From positions 52,311-116,310 of the forward strand of contig JAJFJN010000087.1 in NCBI GenBank assembly GCA_021773975.1: a DNA stretch of 64,000 bases. Direction: 5' to 3'. The translations under genes and the position numbers were made by a program. This document shows, piece by piece, positions 39,789-49,441 of the stretch (positions are counted from its first letter, which is position 1; each line of letters starts with the position of its first letter). The notes under the pieces were generated by a model, which saw only the letters and a program-made list of their open reading frames with translations, was not told where the DNA came from and ran no database searches. Origin of the DNA: Gammaproteobacteria bacterium (lineage in GTDB: Bacteria > Pseudomonadota > Gammaproteobacteria > Chromatiales > Chromatiaceae).

Positions 39789-41072
39789 TTAATCGTCCCA
39801 ATCACCTTCCGGGCCTTTATCTGAATCAATAGCAGCACCTTTTTCAGCAATCTTCTCTGGTGTCCATTCAGCAGGATCTTCGATAGCGCTGCCTTTTGCT
39901 CCAATATCGTAAGAGTTTGCCTTCAGGATAATATCGATTGCAAGTGGCGCAGTATCTTTTGCATTAAAAACATCAACCAGCAAGGTATACACAAAATCCT
40001 CTACTCGTTGCACCATCCGTTCACGGATCGCCGCAGGCTGAGCTAGCAGGCGATTCTCAAAAGGGAGGTTGAGTTTTTTGTAATCACCTTTCTTCCACCC
40101 TTTTGAGTCAGCATAAGCAACCATTTCCGCCCAAACAGCTTCCTCCACACCCTCGCCTTCCACCTTAATAAACTGCTCATTTTCATCCAGAATAGCATTG
40201 CCATAATCATTGACCTCTAACCCCCAGGAGATCATCTGCAATGCGGTAGCAACATTGGCTTTGGTTGTTTGAGTTTGCACAGCAATTGCACGCAATCGAT
40301 CAGAGTTGTTGCCAGAGGTACCATGCTGAGCACCAGAAACATTATACGGCTTTAACGCATTATGGATCTCAGTCGTCAATTCAACCTGAATACCTGCATC
40401 GCTGGCCTCAAGGCCGTGTGAGGTGCCATTGTTTAGCGCAATCCAGTCAGGAAAAATCCCATGTGCATTAAGACCCTGAATCAAAAACAGCGCCTCCTCT
40501 GCCGTTGACATACCATGCTTACCTTTGATTTCACCAACCTCTGTTTCATAACCTGCCCAGGCTGGAAACAGTGCATTCATTTTAATACTGGCGTTAAGAT
40601 TATCAGCATCAGGTAGATGTGAGGCATCAACAGCAATCGAGGTGATGCCCGCATCAAACATAGAGGGCACTTCAGATTTTGCCGCTTCAATATCAGCATC
40701 ACCTTTAATCCCGTAATGATCGGCATGAATAGCTACTGGGACAGTAATGCCCATTTCATTGCAATAGGCATCGACCTGTCGCGCCATATTCCACAGGCTT
40801 ACGGGACAATAGGCATTTGCGCCACCCTCAGATTTTGCAATCTCTATAATGAGGGCAGCATTGGCACGTTGTGCAGCTCTCAGTGCCCCGCGTACAGCAA
40901 AACTGTTTCGACCATTGGCGGCTATCGTTAGCGCATTTCCCTTTGCCAACATAGCGCGATCAATAACCTTTCCGCTCACCAGCAGCGCTTTTGAGTGAGG
41001 AAATAACTTAACCACGTTGGGTGGCCGCCCAACCTCAAGAGCTTTAAGGTAATCCGCTGAGAATTCAGTCAT
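39789..41072 (-). CDS. fba: Class II (zinc) fructose-bisphosphate aldolase family protein
   Basis: 427 residues, longer than the ~355 of E. coli FbaA. Metal-site histidines lie in AIHADHYGIK (~110-118); the catalytic loop is NLNASIKMNALFP (partial), with YETEVGEIKG (~175) and GAQHGTSGN (~250) further on. DWIALNNGTSHG is characteristic. The C-terminal ~60 residues are acidic and extend past the barrel. It could act on fructose-bisphosphate in glycolysis or gluconeogenesis, or on a related substrate. GGAGACGGAA precedes the ATG; it has its own terminator. Confidence 0.85.
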   Translation of the reverse strand: MTEFSADYLKALEVGRPPNVVKLFPHSKALLVSGKVIDRAMLAKGNALTIAANGRNSFAVRGALRAAQRANAALIIEIAKSEGGANAYCPVSLWNMARQVDAYCNEMGITVPVAIHADHYGIKGDADIEAAKSEVPSMFDAGITSIAVDASHLPDADNLNASIKMNALFPAWAGYETEVGEIKGKHGMSTAEEALFLIQGLNAHGIFPDWIALNNGTSHGLEASDAGIQVELTTEIHNALKPYNVSGAQHGTSGNNSDRLRAIAVQTQTTKANVATALQMISWGLEVNDYGNAILDENEQFIKVEGEGVEEAVWAEMVAYADSKGWKKGDYKKLNLPFENRLLAQPAAIRERMVQRVEDFVYTLLVDVFNAKDTAPLAIDIILKANSYDIGAKGSAIEDPAEWTPEKIAEKGAAIDSDKGPEGDWDD

Positions 41073-41198
41073 TTCCGTCTCCAGTTATTATAAAAAATAG
41101 ATCTGGTTAATTATCCCAAATCACACCAATTGACTGCAACTATAGCAGGTATCTTTTTTGATGTAGGCAAAAAACAGATACCAAAGACTTTCAAACGC

Positions 41199-41233
41199 AA
41201 AAAGGCCGGGGTTAGCATCTGCTAAACCCGGCC
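41199..41233 (-). terminator. Intrinsic terminator downstream of FKBP gene
   Basis: GGCCGGGTTTAGCA pairs with TGCTAACCCCGGCC (one mismatch) around a GA loop, followed on the minus strand by TTTTT. About 19 nt after the stop. Confidence 0.9.
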
Positions 41234-41251
41234 ATAGTGAGGTTGTTCGAT

Positions 41252-41926
41252 TTAGTTAACCTTAATCAACTCAACATCAAATATCAGTGTGGAATCTGGG
41301 CCAATATCGCCACCAGCACCACGTTCACCGTAGGCTAGTTCAGAAGGAATAAAGACCTGCCATTTAGCACCTTCTTTCATCAGCTGAAGGATCTGTGTCC
41401 AACCGGGAATCACTCGATTGACAGGAAAGCTGGTTGGCTCACCACGACTATATGAACTATCAAACTCCTTTCCATCGATCAGTGTGCCGCGGTAATGAAC
41501 ACTCACACTATCTGTTGCTTTTGGCTTATTACCTGTTCCCGCTTTAATGATCTTGTACTGCAAACCATTTTCCAGCGTTACTACGCCAGATTTATTTTTA
41601 TTCTCAGCTAAAAATGCAATCCCCGCCTTGGCATTCTCTTCTCCGGCTTTTGCTTGCTCTGCTTTCTGTTCTGCTTGGAACTTCTGCATAACAGCCGCTG
41701 CCTGTTCGCCATTGAGACGCGGAGTAACACCATCCAATCCATCTTTGATTGCTTTGGTTAAGGTATCAAAATCAACCTTCATATTTTGCTGCTTCATCTG
41801 GGCACCAGCCTGATAACCTAGCACGTAGCTAACTTTCTGCTGATCAGTATCCAGTTTGATTTCACTTGCAACTGTTGCTGCACTAAGTCCAAGTAGCGCA
41901 ATAGCAATGCCATATTTAATTTTCAT
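41252..41926 (-). CDS. Periplasmic FKBP-type peptidyl-prolyl isomerase
   Basis: 224 residues, FkpA/Mip-like. A signal peptide (residues 1-21, cleavage after TVAS or similar) is followed by an alpha-helical dimerisation domain (~22-105) rich in Gln, Lys and Ala. The FKBP domain (~130-224) has SVHYRGTLIDGKEFDSSYSR, VNRVIPGWTQ and LAYGERGAGG. It folds proline-containing envelope proteins and is monocistronic. Confidence 0.92.
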   Translation of the reverse strand: MKIKYGIAIALLGLSAATVASEIKLDTDQQKVSYVLGYQAGAQMKQQNMKVDFDTLTKAIKDGLDGVTPRLNGEQAAAVMQKFQAEQKAEQAKAGEENAKAGIAFLAENKNKSGVVTLENGLQYKIIKAGTGNKPKATDSVSVHYRGTLIDGKEFDSSYSRGEPTSFPVNRVIPGWTQILQLMKEGAKWQVFIPSELAYGERGAGGDIGPDSTLIFDVELIKVN

Positions 41927-42064
41927 AAGTTACCCTAGATTTATGGAGGAATTTTGACCTATATGAGGTCTGTTTAAGATTAAGTGAGCCGTAAACCATT
42001 TTTTATTGCATCATACCTGATGGTTTCAATCAGTTGAAATCAGTTTTATCTGACAGGCAATTAT

Positions 42065-42841
42065 TCATTCAGTTCCGGAAAATAACCGGAAAAAGTTATC
42101 CTTTGTGGCTCCAGCAAGCGCGTCTTTATCCATGCCTCTATTCTCAGCGACACACTCCGCTATGTAACTGACATAACCGGGATAATTCGGTTTACCCCGA
42201 TTGGGAATAGGTGCAAGGTAGGGTGAGTCAGTTTCAATCAGGAGCCGATCCAGTGGAACCTTCTTTGCAACCTCTCTTATCTCAGCCGCACTTTTGAATG
42301 TAATGATGCCCGAGAAGGAGATATAAAAACCAAGATTCAGTGCTTGTTTTGCCATATTCCAATCTTCCGTGAAACAGTGCATAACACCACCCACATCACG
42401 AGCGTCCTCCTCCTGCATAATTTGAAGAGTATCTTCACGAGCGGCTCGACTATGAATAATGAGCGGTTTATTACAGGCTTTTGCCGCTGCAATATGTGTA
42501 CGGAAGCGCTTACGCTGCCACTCTAGCTCACCACTACTGCGAAAATAATCAAGCCCCGTCTCACCTATGGCTACATTTTTAGGATGTGCCGCCAACTTGA
42601 CCAACTCATCAAGCTCAGGCTCATGACGATGCTCTTCATTAGGGTGAACACCAACAGAGACCGAGATCTGATCATAGCTCTCAACCAATGAGAGCATTTT
42701 TGGATAGCTCTCCATGTCGATGGAGACACAGAGCATATGCCCTACTCCTGCTTCATGAGTGGCATTTAGAAAAGTTGAAAAGTCGCCATCATATGGAGAG
42801 AGATCAACTCTATCCAAATGGCAGTGGGAATCTACCAGCAT
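42065..42841 (-). CDS. tatD: TatD-family metal-dependent deoxyribonuclease
   Basis: 258 residues of the YcfH branch. VDSHCHLD (metal His pair) at the start, IGETGLDYFR (~95), HSRAAREDTL (~132), GVMHCFTEDW (~153) and LLIETDSPYLAP (~200) give the complete set of TatD ligands. It lies after pilZ in the tmk-holB-pilZ-tatD order conserved in gammaproteobacteria; YcfH is likewise near holB in E. coli. Confidence 0.93.
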   Translation of the reverse strand: MLVDSHCHLDRVDLSPYDGDFSTFLNATHEAGVGHMLCVSIDMESYPKMLSLVESYDQISVSVGVHPNEEHRHEPELDELVKLAAHPKNVAIGETGLDYFRSSGELEWQRKRFRTHIAAAKACNKPLIIHSRAAREDTLQIMQEEDARDVGGVMHCFTEDWNMAKQALNLGFYISFSGIITFKSAAEIREVAKKVPLDRLLIETDSPYLAPIPNRGKPNYPGYVSYIAECVAENRGMDKDALAGATKDNFFRLFSGTE

Positions 42842-42876
42842 ATTAATGATTTAGTTGAGTTGCCTAAAGCAAGCGA

Positions 42877-43239
42877 TTACATAGTATGTGTGGGTCGATC
42901 TGATTTTAACGAACCACCAAGATAGCCTTCAATTTTATTTCGAGCGGTGCCTTTATCCTGATCACTGAACTGCACACCAATACCCGCCGCTCTATTGCCT
43001 TCAGCACCCATAGGGGTAACCCAAATAATCTTTCCAGCTACTGGTATGCGCTCTGTCTCTTCCATTAGCGTGAGCAGCATGAACACCTCATCTCCAACCT
43101 TATATTTCTTATTGGTTGGGATAAAAAGACCACCATTTTTTACAAACTGCATGTAGGCAGCATAGAGGGCGTTTTTATCCTTTATCGTAAGAGAGAGGAT
43201 ACCTTGCCGCCCGCCAGCAGGCATATTTGGTGCATTCAT
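42877..43239 (-). CDS. pilZ: PilZ-domain protein of the type IV pilus type
   Basis: 120-residue PilZ fold (LSLTIKDKNALYAAYM; GGLFIPTNKKYKVGDEVFMLLTLM; AGKIIWVTP). The c-di-GMP binding residues R-x3-R and D/N-x-S-x2-G are missing, as in the founding PilZ proteins of Pseudomonas and Xanthomonas, which act in pilus assembly without binding the nucleotide. It begins 3 nt after the holB stop. Confidence 0.93.
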   Translation of the reverse strand: MNAPNMPAGGRQGILSLTIKDKNALYAAYMQFVKNGGLFIPTNKKYKVGDEVFMLLTLMEETERIPVAGKIIWVTPMGAEGNRAAGIGVQFSDQDKGTARNKIEGYLGGSLKSDRPTHTM

Positions 43240-43242
43240 CTG

Positions 43243-44256
43243 TTATTCTCGAACTCGTATCGTTATTTTTTTGCTATTAGCCCATGCCAATAAAATGCTT
43301 TCTAACATCATGAGACTATTCAACTGTGAGCCTAAGGTTCGATTGGCTTCATAAACCCGATCCAACATACCATAGAGTACTTTAGAGTCTAGTACCTGAG
43401 CCATCACTTGCAAATACTGAAGTTGATCAGGGTTATACAGTGATGGTGGCTGCTCTCCAAATTTAAGTCTCAGCATATCAATCAGCCAACTATTCATCCA
43501 GTTCAAGACACGTGAAAGTTCCAGCTTATCCCAACGATTTGCGATAACAACAGGATCCTGCTGGCCATTTAATGCTGCCTGAAATTCAGCAATCATTTGA
43601 GCTCTTTCTTGAAGCAACTCAGGTGCAGCAAGTGCTTTGGCAAGCAATGGTGCACCACTGGCCATTGCCAAAAAAAGGTCCGGATCACCCTGTTCTATCT
43701 GAGTTTTAAGCCAATCTACACCCTCTTTTCGAGGAGGAACAGGAAAAATAGTGCGCTGACAGCGGCTTCGAACGGTAGCGGGCAAACGTCCTGGACAGCT
43801 GGTCACAAGAATAATAACCGTCCAGGGTACGGGCTCTTCCAGCGTTTTAAGCAGGCTATTAGCTGCTGCAGTATTCATCGCATCAGCCGGCTCAATCACA
43901 ACAACCTTGTATCCCCCAGCCTGTGCTGTCAGTACACCTTTATCGACAAAAGCTCGAATCGTATCAATCTTGATTGCTTTACCCATTTCTTCCGGCTCAA
44001 TGCGCTTGTAATCAGGATGATTACCCACTTGGCACAGATGGCAACCTCGGCACAGCCCACAAGGACGCCCCGAATCACTCAGCGCATCACATAGTAGTGA
44101 CTGAGCAAAAGCTGTCGCAAACTGGCTTTTCCCCAAACCATCAGCCCCCGTAAACAACAGTGCGTGTGGTAACCGCCCAGCCTTATGCGCTGTATGCAAA
44201 CGCTGCCAAATGGCCTGCTGCCAGGGATAGAGTTGTGCGCCTATCATTGTGCTCAT
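43243..44256 (-). CDS. holB: DNA polymerase III delta' subunit
   Basis: Clamp-loader subunit. 337 residues from the ATG at 44256, which overlaps the tmk stop as ATGA; a TTG two codons upstream is less likely. It has LLFTGADGLGKSQFATAFAQ (degenerate Walker region), the zinc cysteines CGLCRGCHLC (~58-70), AAANSLLKTLEEP (~118) and the SRC motif in TVRSRCQR (~155). It sits in the usual tmk-holB-pilZ operon. Confidence 0.93.
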   Translation of the reverse strand: MSTMIGAQLYPWQQAIWQRLHTAHKAGRLPHALLFTGADGLGKSQFATAFAQSLLCDALSDSGRPCGLCRGCHLCQVGNHPDYKRIEPEEMGKAIKIDTIRAFVDKGVLTAQAGGYKVVVIEPADAMNTAAANSLLKTLEEPVPWTVIILVTSCPGRLPATVRSRCQRTIFPVPPRKEGVDWLKTQIEQGDPDLFLAMASGAPLLAKALAAPELLQERAQMIAEFQAALNGQQDPVVIANRWDKLELSRVLNWMNSWLIDMLRLKFGEQPPSLYNPDQLQYLQVMAQVLDSKVLYGMLDRVYEANRTLGSQLNSLMMLESILLAWANSKKITIRVRE

Positions 44257-44891
44257 ATGCAAGCCGCCAAAAAATTACCCATTACTGTTTTGATCTGGGA
44301 TTGCACCTGCGTAAGCGGCAAGGAGGCATCTATTACCTTGACTCGTTTAGGATTGTTTTTGGCAATATCCAGATAGGTTTCTCTAACCTTCTGAAAGAAG
44401 TTATGAGCTTCACTTTCAAATCGATCAGGGGCAGAGCGTTTTCCTGCTCTCTCAAGCCCAACTTCAATAGGTAGATCTAAAATCAATGTCAGATCAGGCC
44501 GTAGATCTTGCTGCACCCACTGCTCAAGAATCTGGATACGCTTTGGATCAATACCACGGCCACCACCTTGGTAAGCATATGTAGCATCTGTAAAACGATC
44601 ACACAGCACCCACGTGCCTTCTCTCAGTGCAGGTATTATTTTGCGGCTGAGGTGCTCTGCACGCGCACCAAACATCAACAACAATTCAGCCTCATCTGCC
44701 ATGCCATCGTGTTTATGCCCCAGCAATAGATCACGAACCTCTTCGCCCAATGGCGTGCCGCCTGGTTCACGGGTGTACAATACTGGGTGACCTGCTCGCT
44801 CCAACAGCTGTTTTATTATGTCGAGATTAGTGCTTTTACCCGCACCCTCTCCCCCTTCAACAGTGATGAATTTACCTTTTATTTCATTCAT
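44253..44891 (-). CDS. tmk: Thymidylate kinase
   Basis: Phosphorylates dTMP to dTDP. 212 residues: P-loop VEGGEGAGKSTN (~12), YTREPGGTPLGE (~42), CDRFTDATYAYQGGGRG (~97), LID region FESEAHNFFQKVR. The mltG stop TGA abuts the ATG at 44891, so translation is coupled. Confidence 0.95.
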   Translation of the reverse strand: MNEIKGKFITVEGGEGAGKSTNLDIIKQLLERAGHPVLYTREPGGTPLGEEVRDLLLGHKHDGMADEAELLLMFGARAEHLSRKIIPALREGTWVLCDRFTDATYAYQGGGRGIDPKRIQILEQWVQQDLRPDLTLILDLPIEVGLERAGKRSAPDRFESEAHNFFQKVRETYLDIAKNNPKRVKVIDASLPLTQVQSQIKTVMGNFLAACI

Positions 44892-45899
44892 TCAATGAGT
44901 TTTCTTTAATTGGAATTTACGCACAGCTTTATTATGTTTTTCCAGTGTCTCTGAAAATTGATGACCGCCATCCCCACGAGCAACAAAATAGAGACTCGAA
45001 CCGCCTGCTGGATGCATCACAGCCGTTATGGCATCAGCACCCGGCATAGCAATGGGCGTTGGTGGCAATCCGTAATTTGTATAGGTGTTATAGGGCGTTT
45101 TTGCTTTTAAGTCGCGTCGCCGAAGGTTACCATCGAAGACCTCCCCCATCCCATAGATCACGGTAGGATCCGTCTGTAATCTCATTCTTTTCTGCAATCG
45201 CCGAACAAACACCCCTGCAATCTCTGGCCGCTCTTGAGGAACTCCAGTTTCACGCTCAACGATAGAAGCCAAAATCAGAGCATCGTAAGGGGTCATTAGG
45301 GGCAGTCCGACATCACGCCTTTCCCACTCTAATTGCAGAAAGCGATCCATTGCATTATAGGCACGCTGTAGAAAAGCTATATCTGTTGTTCCCCGAGGAA
45401 AGTGATAAGTATCAGGAAAAAAACGCCCTTCAGGATGTTCTCCCTCATGACCTATTCGCTGCATAATCTCTTCGTCTGTCAGGTCGTCATTAATAGTATG
45501 CTTCAACAGATCATTTTGGTTTACTGCCTGCATAACCTGCCGAAAGGTCCAGCCTTCCACCAGCGTTAACGTATGATTAACCACACGGCCTGCAACAATC
45601 AGATTCAATAGAGTGCGCGGCGTCATATCCGCAGTTAAAAGGTACTCCCCTGCTTTAAGCTGGCTAGCTTGTCCCTCCCAACGAGCAAGCATTCGAAAAT
45701 AAAATTGTTTTTTAAGCACACCCAATGCTTTCAGGTCAGATGCCAACGTCGTGACTGAGCTACCTGGCTCAAGCATGTAGTAAGTACCATTTTTGGAAAG
45801 ATTAAGGGGGGAGTTGGCAAAATGCTGAAAATCCATTATCAACCAGGCAACCAAAAGGCTAGCGGAGAAAACCAGCGCCCCAAGCAATCTATGTAACAC
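44892..45899 (-). CDS. mltG: Endolytic murein transglycosylase
   Basis: 335-residue inner-membrane enzyme that cleaves nascent peptidoglycan. A signal anchor (~8-23) is followed by a LysM-like fold and then the YceG domain with catalytic glutamate in ILASIVERETGVPQERP (~220) and YNTYTNYGLPPTPI (~280). The start is GTG, two bases after the pabC stop. Confidence 0.95.
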   Translation of the reverse strand: MLHRLLGALVFSASLLVAWLIMDFQHFANSPLNLSKNGTYYMLEPGSSVTTLASDLKALGVLKKQFYFRMLARWEGQASQLKAGEYLLTADMTPRTLLNLIVAGRVVNHTLTLVEGWTFRQVMQAVNQNDLLKHTINDDLTDEEIMQRIGHEGEHPEGRFFPDTYHFPRGTTDIAFLQRAYNAMDRFLQLEWERRDVGLPLMTPYDALILASIVERETGVPQERPEIAGVFVRRLQKRMRLQTDPTVIYGMGEVFDGNLRRRDLKAKTPYNTYTNYGLPPTPIAMPGADAITAVMHPAGGSSLYFVARGDGGHQFSETLEKHNKAVRKFQLKKTH

Positions 45900-45901
45900 T
45901 T

Positions 45902-46726
45902 TTAATATCTACCGCTTATGTAGTCATCAACAGTTTTAACCAATATCGATGGTAATAAATCCAGACTGTAAGACACGCCTAAAAGCTCTCTTACTGGTAA
46001 CATTCCAATCAATGAATTGGAGATAAACATAGCGTCAGCCGCCTTTAAATCATCCAAACTTACATCCTTTATTATCACCGGAATATTCAGTGTAGTAGCA
46101 AGTTCAATTATCAACCCTCGCATAATACCTGCAACACCACATCGATTAAGATCAGGGGTTATAAACATATCATCTTTGATCAAAAAAAGATTACTCATTG
46201 TCCCTTCAATAACACGTTTATCACTATCCAGCATTAAGCCTTCAAAAGTGGCTGAATCAACCCATTCTGAGCGTGCCAACACCTGTTCTAAGCGGTTAAG
46301 ATGCTTGAGTTGAGCCAATGTTGGATTAATCCCCAAACAGGTTGAGCAAATACGTATTAAGATGCCTTTTTCCCAGCATGCTTCAGGATAATCAGGCCAA
46401 GGGGAATAGTAGACGACTCTGTTAGTTTGCATATCAACTGGTGGGCGATAACCACGTCCTCCAATCCCACGTGTCACTATTATTTTAAGCACACCTTTTT
46501 GATGATTCTTGATAACTGTTTTTGCTTCAGCCAATAGTTCTGCAGAGTCAGGTGCTGTAATACCAAGTCGATCACAGCCATGATGCAAACGTTGAAGATG
46601 TCTTTCCCACAAACTAAGGTGCCCATCCATTATTGCAATTGTTTCAAATAGACCATCACCGTATTGAATTCCACGATCTAATGCAGAAACCTGATCTGTT
46701 TGTACACCATTAATAAGCAAATTCAA
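45902..46726 (-). CDS. pabC: Aminodeoxychorismate lyase
   Basis: PLP enzyme making p-aminobenzoate for folate. 274 residues of the fold IV aminotransferase family; DRGIQYGDGLFET (~18), Schiff-base lysine in LAQLKHLNRLEQVLAR (~140), EGTMSNLFLI (~180). AAGGA lies 6 nt before the ATG and abuts the U-tract of the fabF terminator, leaving no room for a promoter between the two. It is first of pabC-mltG-tmk-holB-pilZ-tatD. Confidence 0.93.
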   Translation of the reverse strand: MNLLINGVQTDQVSALDRGIQYGDGLFETIAIMDGHLSLWERHLQRLHHGCDRLGITAPDSAELLAEAKTVIKNHQKGVLKIIVTRGIGGRGYRPPVDMQTNRVVYYSPWPDYPEACWEKGILIRICSTCLGINPTLAQLKHLNRLEQVLARSEWVDSATFEGLMLDSDKRVIEGTMSNLFLIKDDMFITPDLNRCGVAGIMRGLIIELATTLNIPVIIKDVSLDDLKAADAMFISNSLIGMLPVRELLGVSYSLDLLPSILVKTVDDYISGRY

Positions 46727-46736
46727 TCCTTAAAAC

Positions 46737-46765
46737 AAAAAACGCCCTGCAAGCAGGGCGTTTCT
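46737..46765 (-). terminator. Terminator between fabF and pabC (possible attenuator)
   Basis: On the minus strand AACGCCCTGC/GCAGGGCGTT forms a 10-bp stem with TT loop, then TTTTTTG and TTTT. It ends 10 nt before the pabC start codon, so pabC can only be reached by read-through or by a promoter that overlaps fabF. Confidence 0.88.
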
Positions 46766-46789
46766 ATAGCACAAAATAATCAGCTGACT

Positions 46790-48034
46790 TTATCCCGTAT
46801 AACGGCGAAAAGCCAATGTACCATTTGTACCACCAAAGCCAAATGAGTTGGATATAGCTATATCCAGCTTCATCTCTCTGGCTGTATTTGGTACAAAATC
46901 AAGATCGCATGCTGGATCTTGGTTTTCCAAATTGATAGTAGGTGGAACAACCTGATCCTTTAACGCAAGAATAGTAAATACTGCTTCAGCGCCACCTGCA
47001 GCACCCAGCATGTGCCCTGTCATCGATTTTGTGGAACTCACACACAATTTGTATGCATGATCACCAAAAGCAGCTTTAACTGCCTGAGTTTCAGCTACGT
47101 CTCCAGCTGGGGTAGAGGTACCATGAGCATTAATATAATCAACCTCTTCAGCATTAATGCCCGCATCCTGCAGCGCCAATGTCATACACTGACCAGCACC
47201 TTCGCCATTAGGTGATGGTGATGTCATATGGTATGCATCAGAGTTCATCCCCACACCAATCAGCTCTGCATAGATCGTAGCACCGCGCTTTTTAGCACAC
47301 TCAAGCTCTTCAAGAACAACAACACCCGCACCATCACTTAGTACGAAACCATCACGATCTCTATCCCATGGACGGCTAGCACCTTGAGGATCATCGTTAC
47401 GTGTAGAGAGTGCTCGCGCAGCAGCAAAACCACCCAGCCCAGTAGGCGATGTCGCCATTTCAGCGCCACCAGCAACCATGGCATCAACACTGCCATGACG
47501 AATCATACGTGCCGCTTCAGCAATGTTATGAGAACCCGTACTACAAGCAGAGACGATAGAGTAATTTGGCCCTTTCAACCCATGCATGATGGAGAGATTT
47601 CCTGCCACCATATTGATAATATTACTGGGTACAAAAAATGGTGATATTTTACGAGGGCCACCTTTCAGGTAGTCCCCGTAGCTGTTCTCAATCCCCGTAA
47701 TACCACCGATACCAGAACCTACAGCAACGCCAATGCGGTGAGCATTTTCTTCTGTTACTTCCAGCCCTGCATCCTTGATGGCTTGACAGCCTGCCGCAAT
47801 ACCGTAATGGATAAATTTATCCATCTTGCGCGCTTCTTTCTTTGTAATATATTCCGTGATATCGAAACCGTAAATTGGACCACCAAAGTGGGTAGTAAAC
47901 GGTTCTATATCAAGGTGGGTAATTGGCTGTATGCCACTTTTACCAGCGAGAACATTCTTCCAGGACGTATCCACGTCAAAACCAACGGGGGCAATCATAC
48001 CCAGTCCTGTTACGACAACCCTTCTGTCAGACAT
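46790..48034 (-). CDS. fabF: 3-oxoacyl-ACP synthase II (KAS II)
   Basis: Elongating condensing enzyme of fatty-acid synthesis; 414 residues. Catalytic Cys in [14 protein letters not shown] (~165), His in [11 protein letters not shown] (~305) and His in [12 protein letters not shown] (~340). The C-terminal NSFGFGGTN is intact. It follows acpP after 242 nt. Confidence 0.97.
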   Translation of the reverse strand: MSDRRVVVTGLGMIAPVGFDVDTSWKNVLAGKSGIQPITHLDIEPFTTHFGGPIYGFDITEYITKKEARKMDKFIHYGIAAGCQAIKDAGLEVTEENAHRIGVAVGSGIGGITGIENSYGDYLKGGPRKISPFFVPSNIINMVAGNLSIMHGLKGPNYSIVSACSTGSHNIAEAARMIRHGSVDAMVAGGAEMATSPTGLGGFAAARALSTRNDDPQGASRPWDRDRDGFVLSDGAGVVVLEELECAKKRGATIYAELIGVGMNSDAYHMTSPSPNGEGAGQCMTLALQDAGINAEEVDYINAHGTSTPAGDVAETQAVKAAFGDHAYKLCVSSTKSMTGHMLGAAGGAEAVFTILALKDQVVPPTINLENQDPACDLDFVPNTAREMKLDIAISNSFGFGGTNGTLAFRRYTG

Positions 48035-48186
48035 ACAATGTCCTCTCTTGTTCTTTAATCAAATTCATAAGGTGTTTTGGCTTACTACAATCCACTAAAT
48101 GCATAGAATGGCCAACCAAACCTGTTACAACTTCTGCATTTCACCTATTGCTTATCCCATTATGGTAGCAAAAGATGAAACTACTT

Positions 48187-48211
48187 TGTGGCCTAATTAA
48201 TTTAGGCCACA
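48187..48211 (-). repeat. Intergenic hairpin acpP-fabF (distal)
   Basis: Perfect 10-bp stem TGTGGCCTAA/TTAGGCCACA with five-base loop. No U-tract. It may set the unequal amounts of acpP and fabF mRNA. Confidence 0.45.
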
Positions 48212-48242
48212 CAGCAGTTACAACCAAACGTCACTATTATCT

Positions 48243-48267
48243 GTTGCTCTGCTCTAAATCGAGCAAC
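48243..48267 (-). repeat. Intergenic hairpin just after acpP
   Basis: GTTGCTC/GAGCAAC stem with an 11-nt loop, beginning 9 nt after the acpP stop. No U-tract; a likely mRNA 3'-end stabiliser. Confidence 0.45.
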
Positions 48268-48276
48268 ATTTTATAA

Positions 48277-48513
48277 TTAACTTGAATGTTTGGTAACGTA
48301 ATCAATTGCCTGCTGAACAGTAGTAATTTTCTCTGCATCTTCATCAGGAATTTCAGTTTCAAATGTCTCTTCAAGAGCCATAACCAGCTCTACGGTATCA
48401 AGAGAGTCTGCACCCAAATCATCAACAAATGAGGCATCCAGGGTTACTTCTTCTTCTTTAACGCCCAGTTGCTCAATAACAGTTTCTTTAACCCGTTCTT
48501 CGATAGTACTCAT
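48277..48513 (-). CDS. acpP: Acyl carrier protein
   Basis: 78-residue acidic carrier. The phosphopantetheine serine lies in [18 protein letters not shown] (~37). The N-terminus [21 protein letters not shown] is near that of E. coli. Two hairpins follow before fabF. Confidence 0.98.
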   Translation of the reverse strand: MSTIEERVKETVIEQLGVKEEEVTLDASFVDDLGADSLDTVELVMALEETFETEIPDEDAEKITTVQQAIDYVTKHSS

Positions 48514-48700
48514 ATTCTTTCAATCCTCTGGATGAATGGATAACCCAACCTATGTTGCTGGGCTATTTTAATAACAAACACGAAAAGATAAAAGCACAAC
48601 ATGCTTTGAACACCTTTTCATAGATTCCAATATAATTACAGTATTTTCAAAAAGATAAAGCAATATCTTAATTCTCCGAGCTAAGTTCAGTCTCAGAAAA

Positions 48701-49441
48701 CTACCCCATATACATTCCGCCATTCACGTGAATCGTTTCTCCGGTGATATATGAGGCATTTGGTGAAGCTAAAAATACTACCGCATTGGCAATCTCTTCT
48801 GGCGTACCTAAACGCGCCAGCGGTATTCCTGCTAACAAGGCATTGCGTTGCTCTTCTGGTAGCTCTTTTGTCATATCTGTATCAATAAAGCCAGGAGAAA
48901 CAGCGTTTACAGTAATGCCACGCACGCCTACTTCACGAGCCAATGATTTTGTAAAGCCAATCATTCCTGCCTTAGCGGCACAATAATTAGCTTGCCCTGG
49001 ATTACCTGTTGAGCCAACAACTGATGCAATGCTGATTATCCGCCCACTTTTTGCCTTCATCATGCCGCGCAAACAAGCTTTTGAGAGCCGATAAACAGAT
49101 GTAAGATTAGTATCAATAATAGATTGCCACTCATCTTCTTTCATACGCATCAAAAGATTATCACGCGTAACACCAGCGTTGTTGATGAGAATAGTCGGCG
49201 CTGCATAGTTATCTTTAATGAATTTCATTGCTATATCGATAGATGATTGATCTGCAACGTCTAGCTGCAATCCTGTACCCTCTATATCCGCTGCAACAAG
49301 TCGCTCACTTATAGCATCCGCACCAGACTGCGTAGTTGCTGTACCAATCACAGTTGCACCGTTTTTACCCAGGCCTTCAGCAATCGCTCTGCCAATACCA
49401 CGACTGGCTCCTGTTACAAAAGCAATCTCATTATTAAGCAT
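48701..49441 (-). CDS. fabG: 3-oxoacyl-ACP reductase
   Basis: NADPH-dependent ketoreductase, 246 residues from the ATG at 49441; a longer frame to 49495 merely reads through the end of fabD. GASRGIGRAIAEG (~12) is the dinucleotide motif, NNAGVTRDNLLMRM (~86), catalytic Ser/Tyr/Lys in IASVVGSTGNPGQANYCAAKAG (residues ~136-155). Its start overlaps the fabD stop by 8 nt. Confidence 0.97.
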   Translation of the reverse strand: MLNNEIAFVTGASRGIGRAIAEGLGKNGATVIGTATTQSGADAISERLVAADIEGTGLQLDVADQSSIDIAMKFIKDNYAAPTILINNAGVTRDNLLMRMKEDEWQSIIDTNLTSVYRLSKACLRGMMKAKSGRIISIASVVGSTGNPGQANYCAAKAGMIGFTKSLAREVGVRGITVNAVSPGFIDTDMTKELPEEQRNALLAGIPLARLGTPEEIANAVVFLASPNASYITGETIHVNGGMYMG

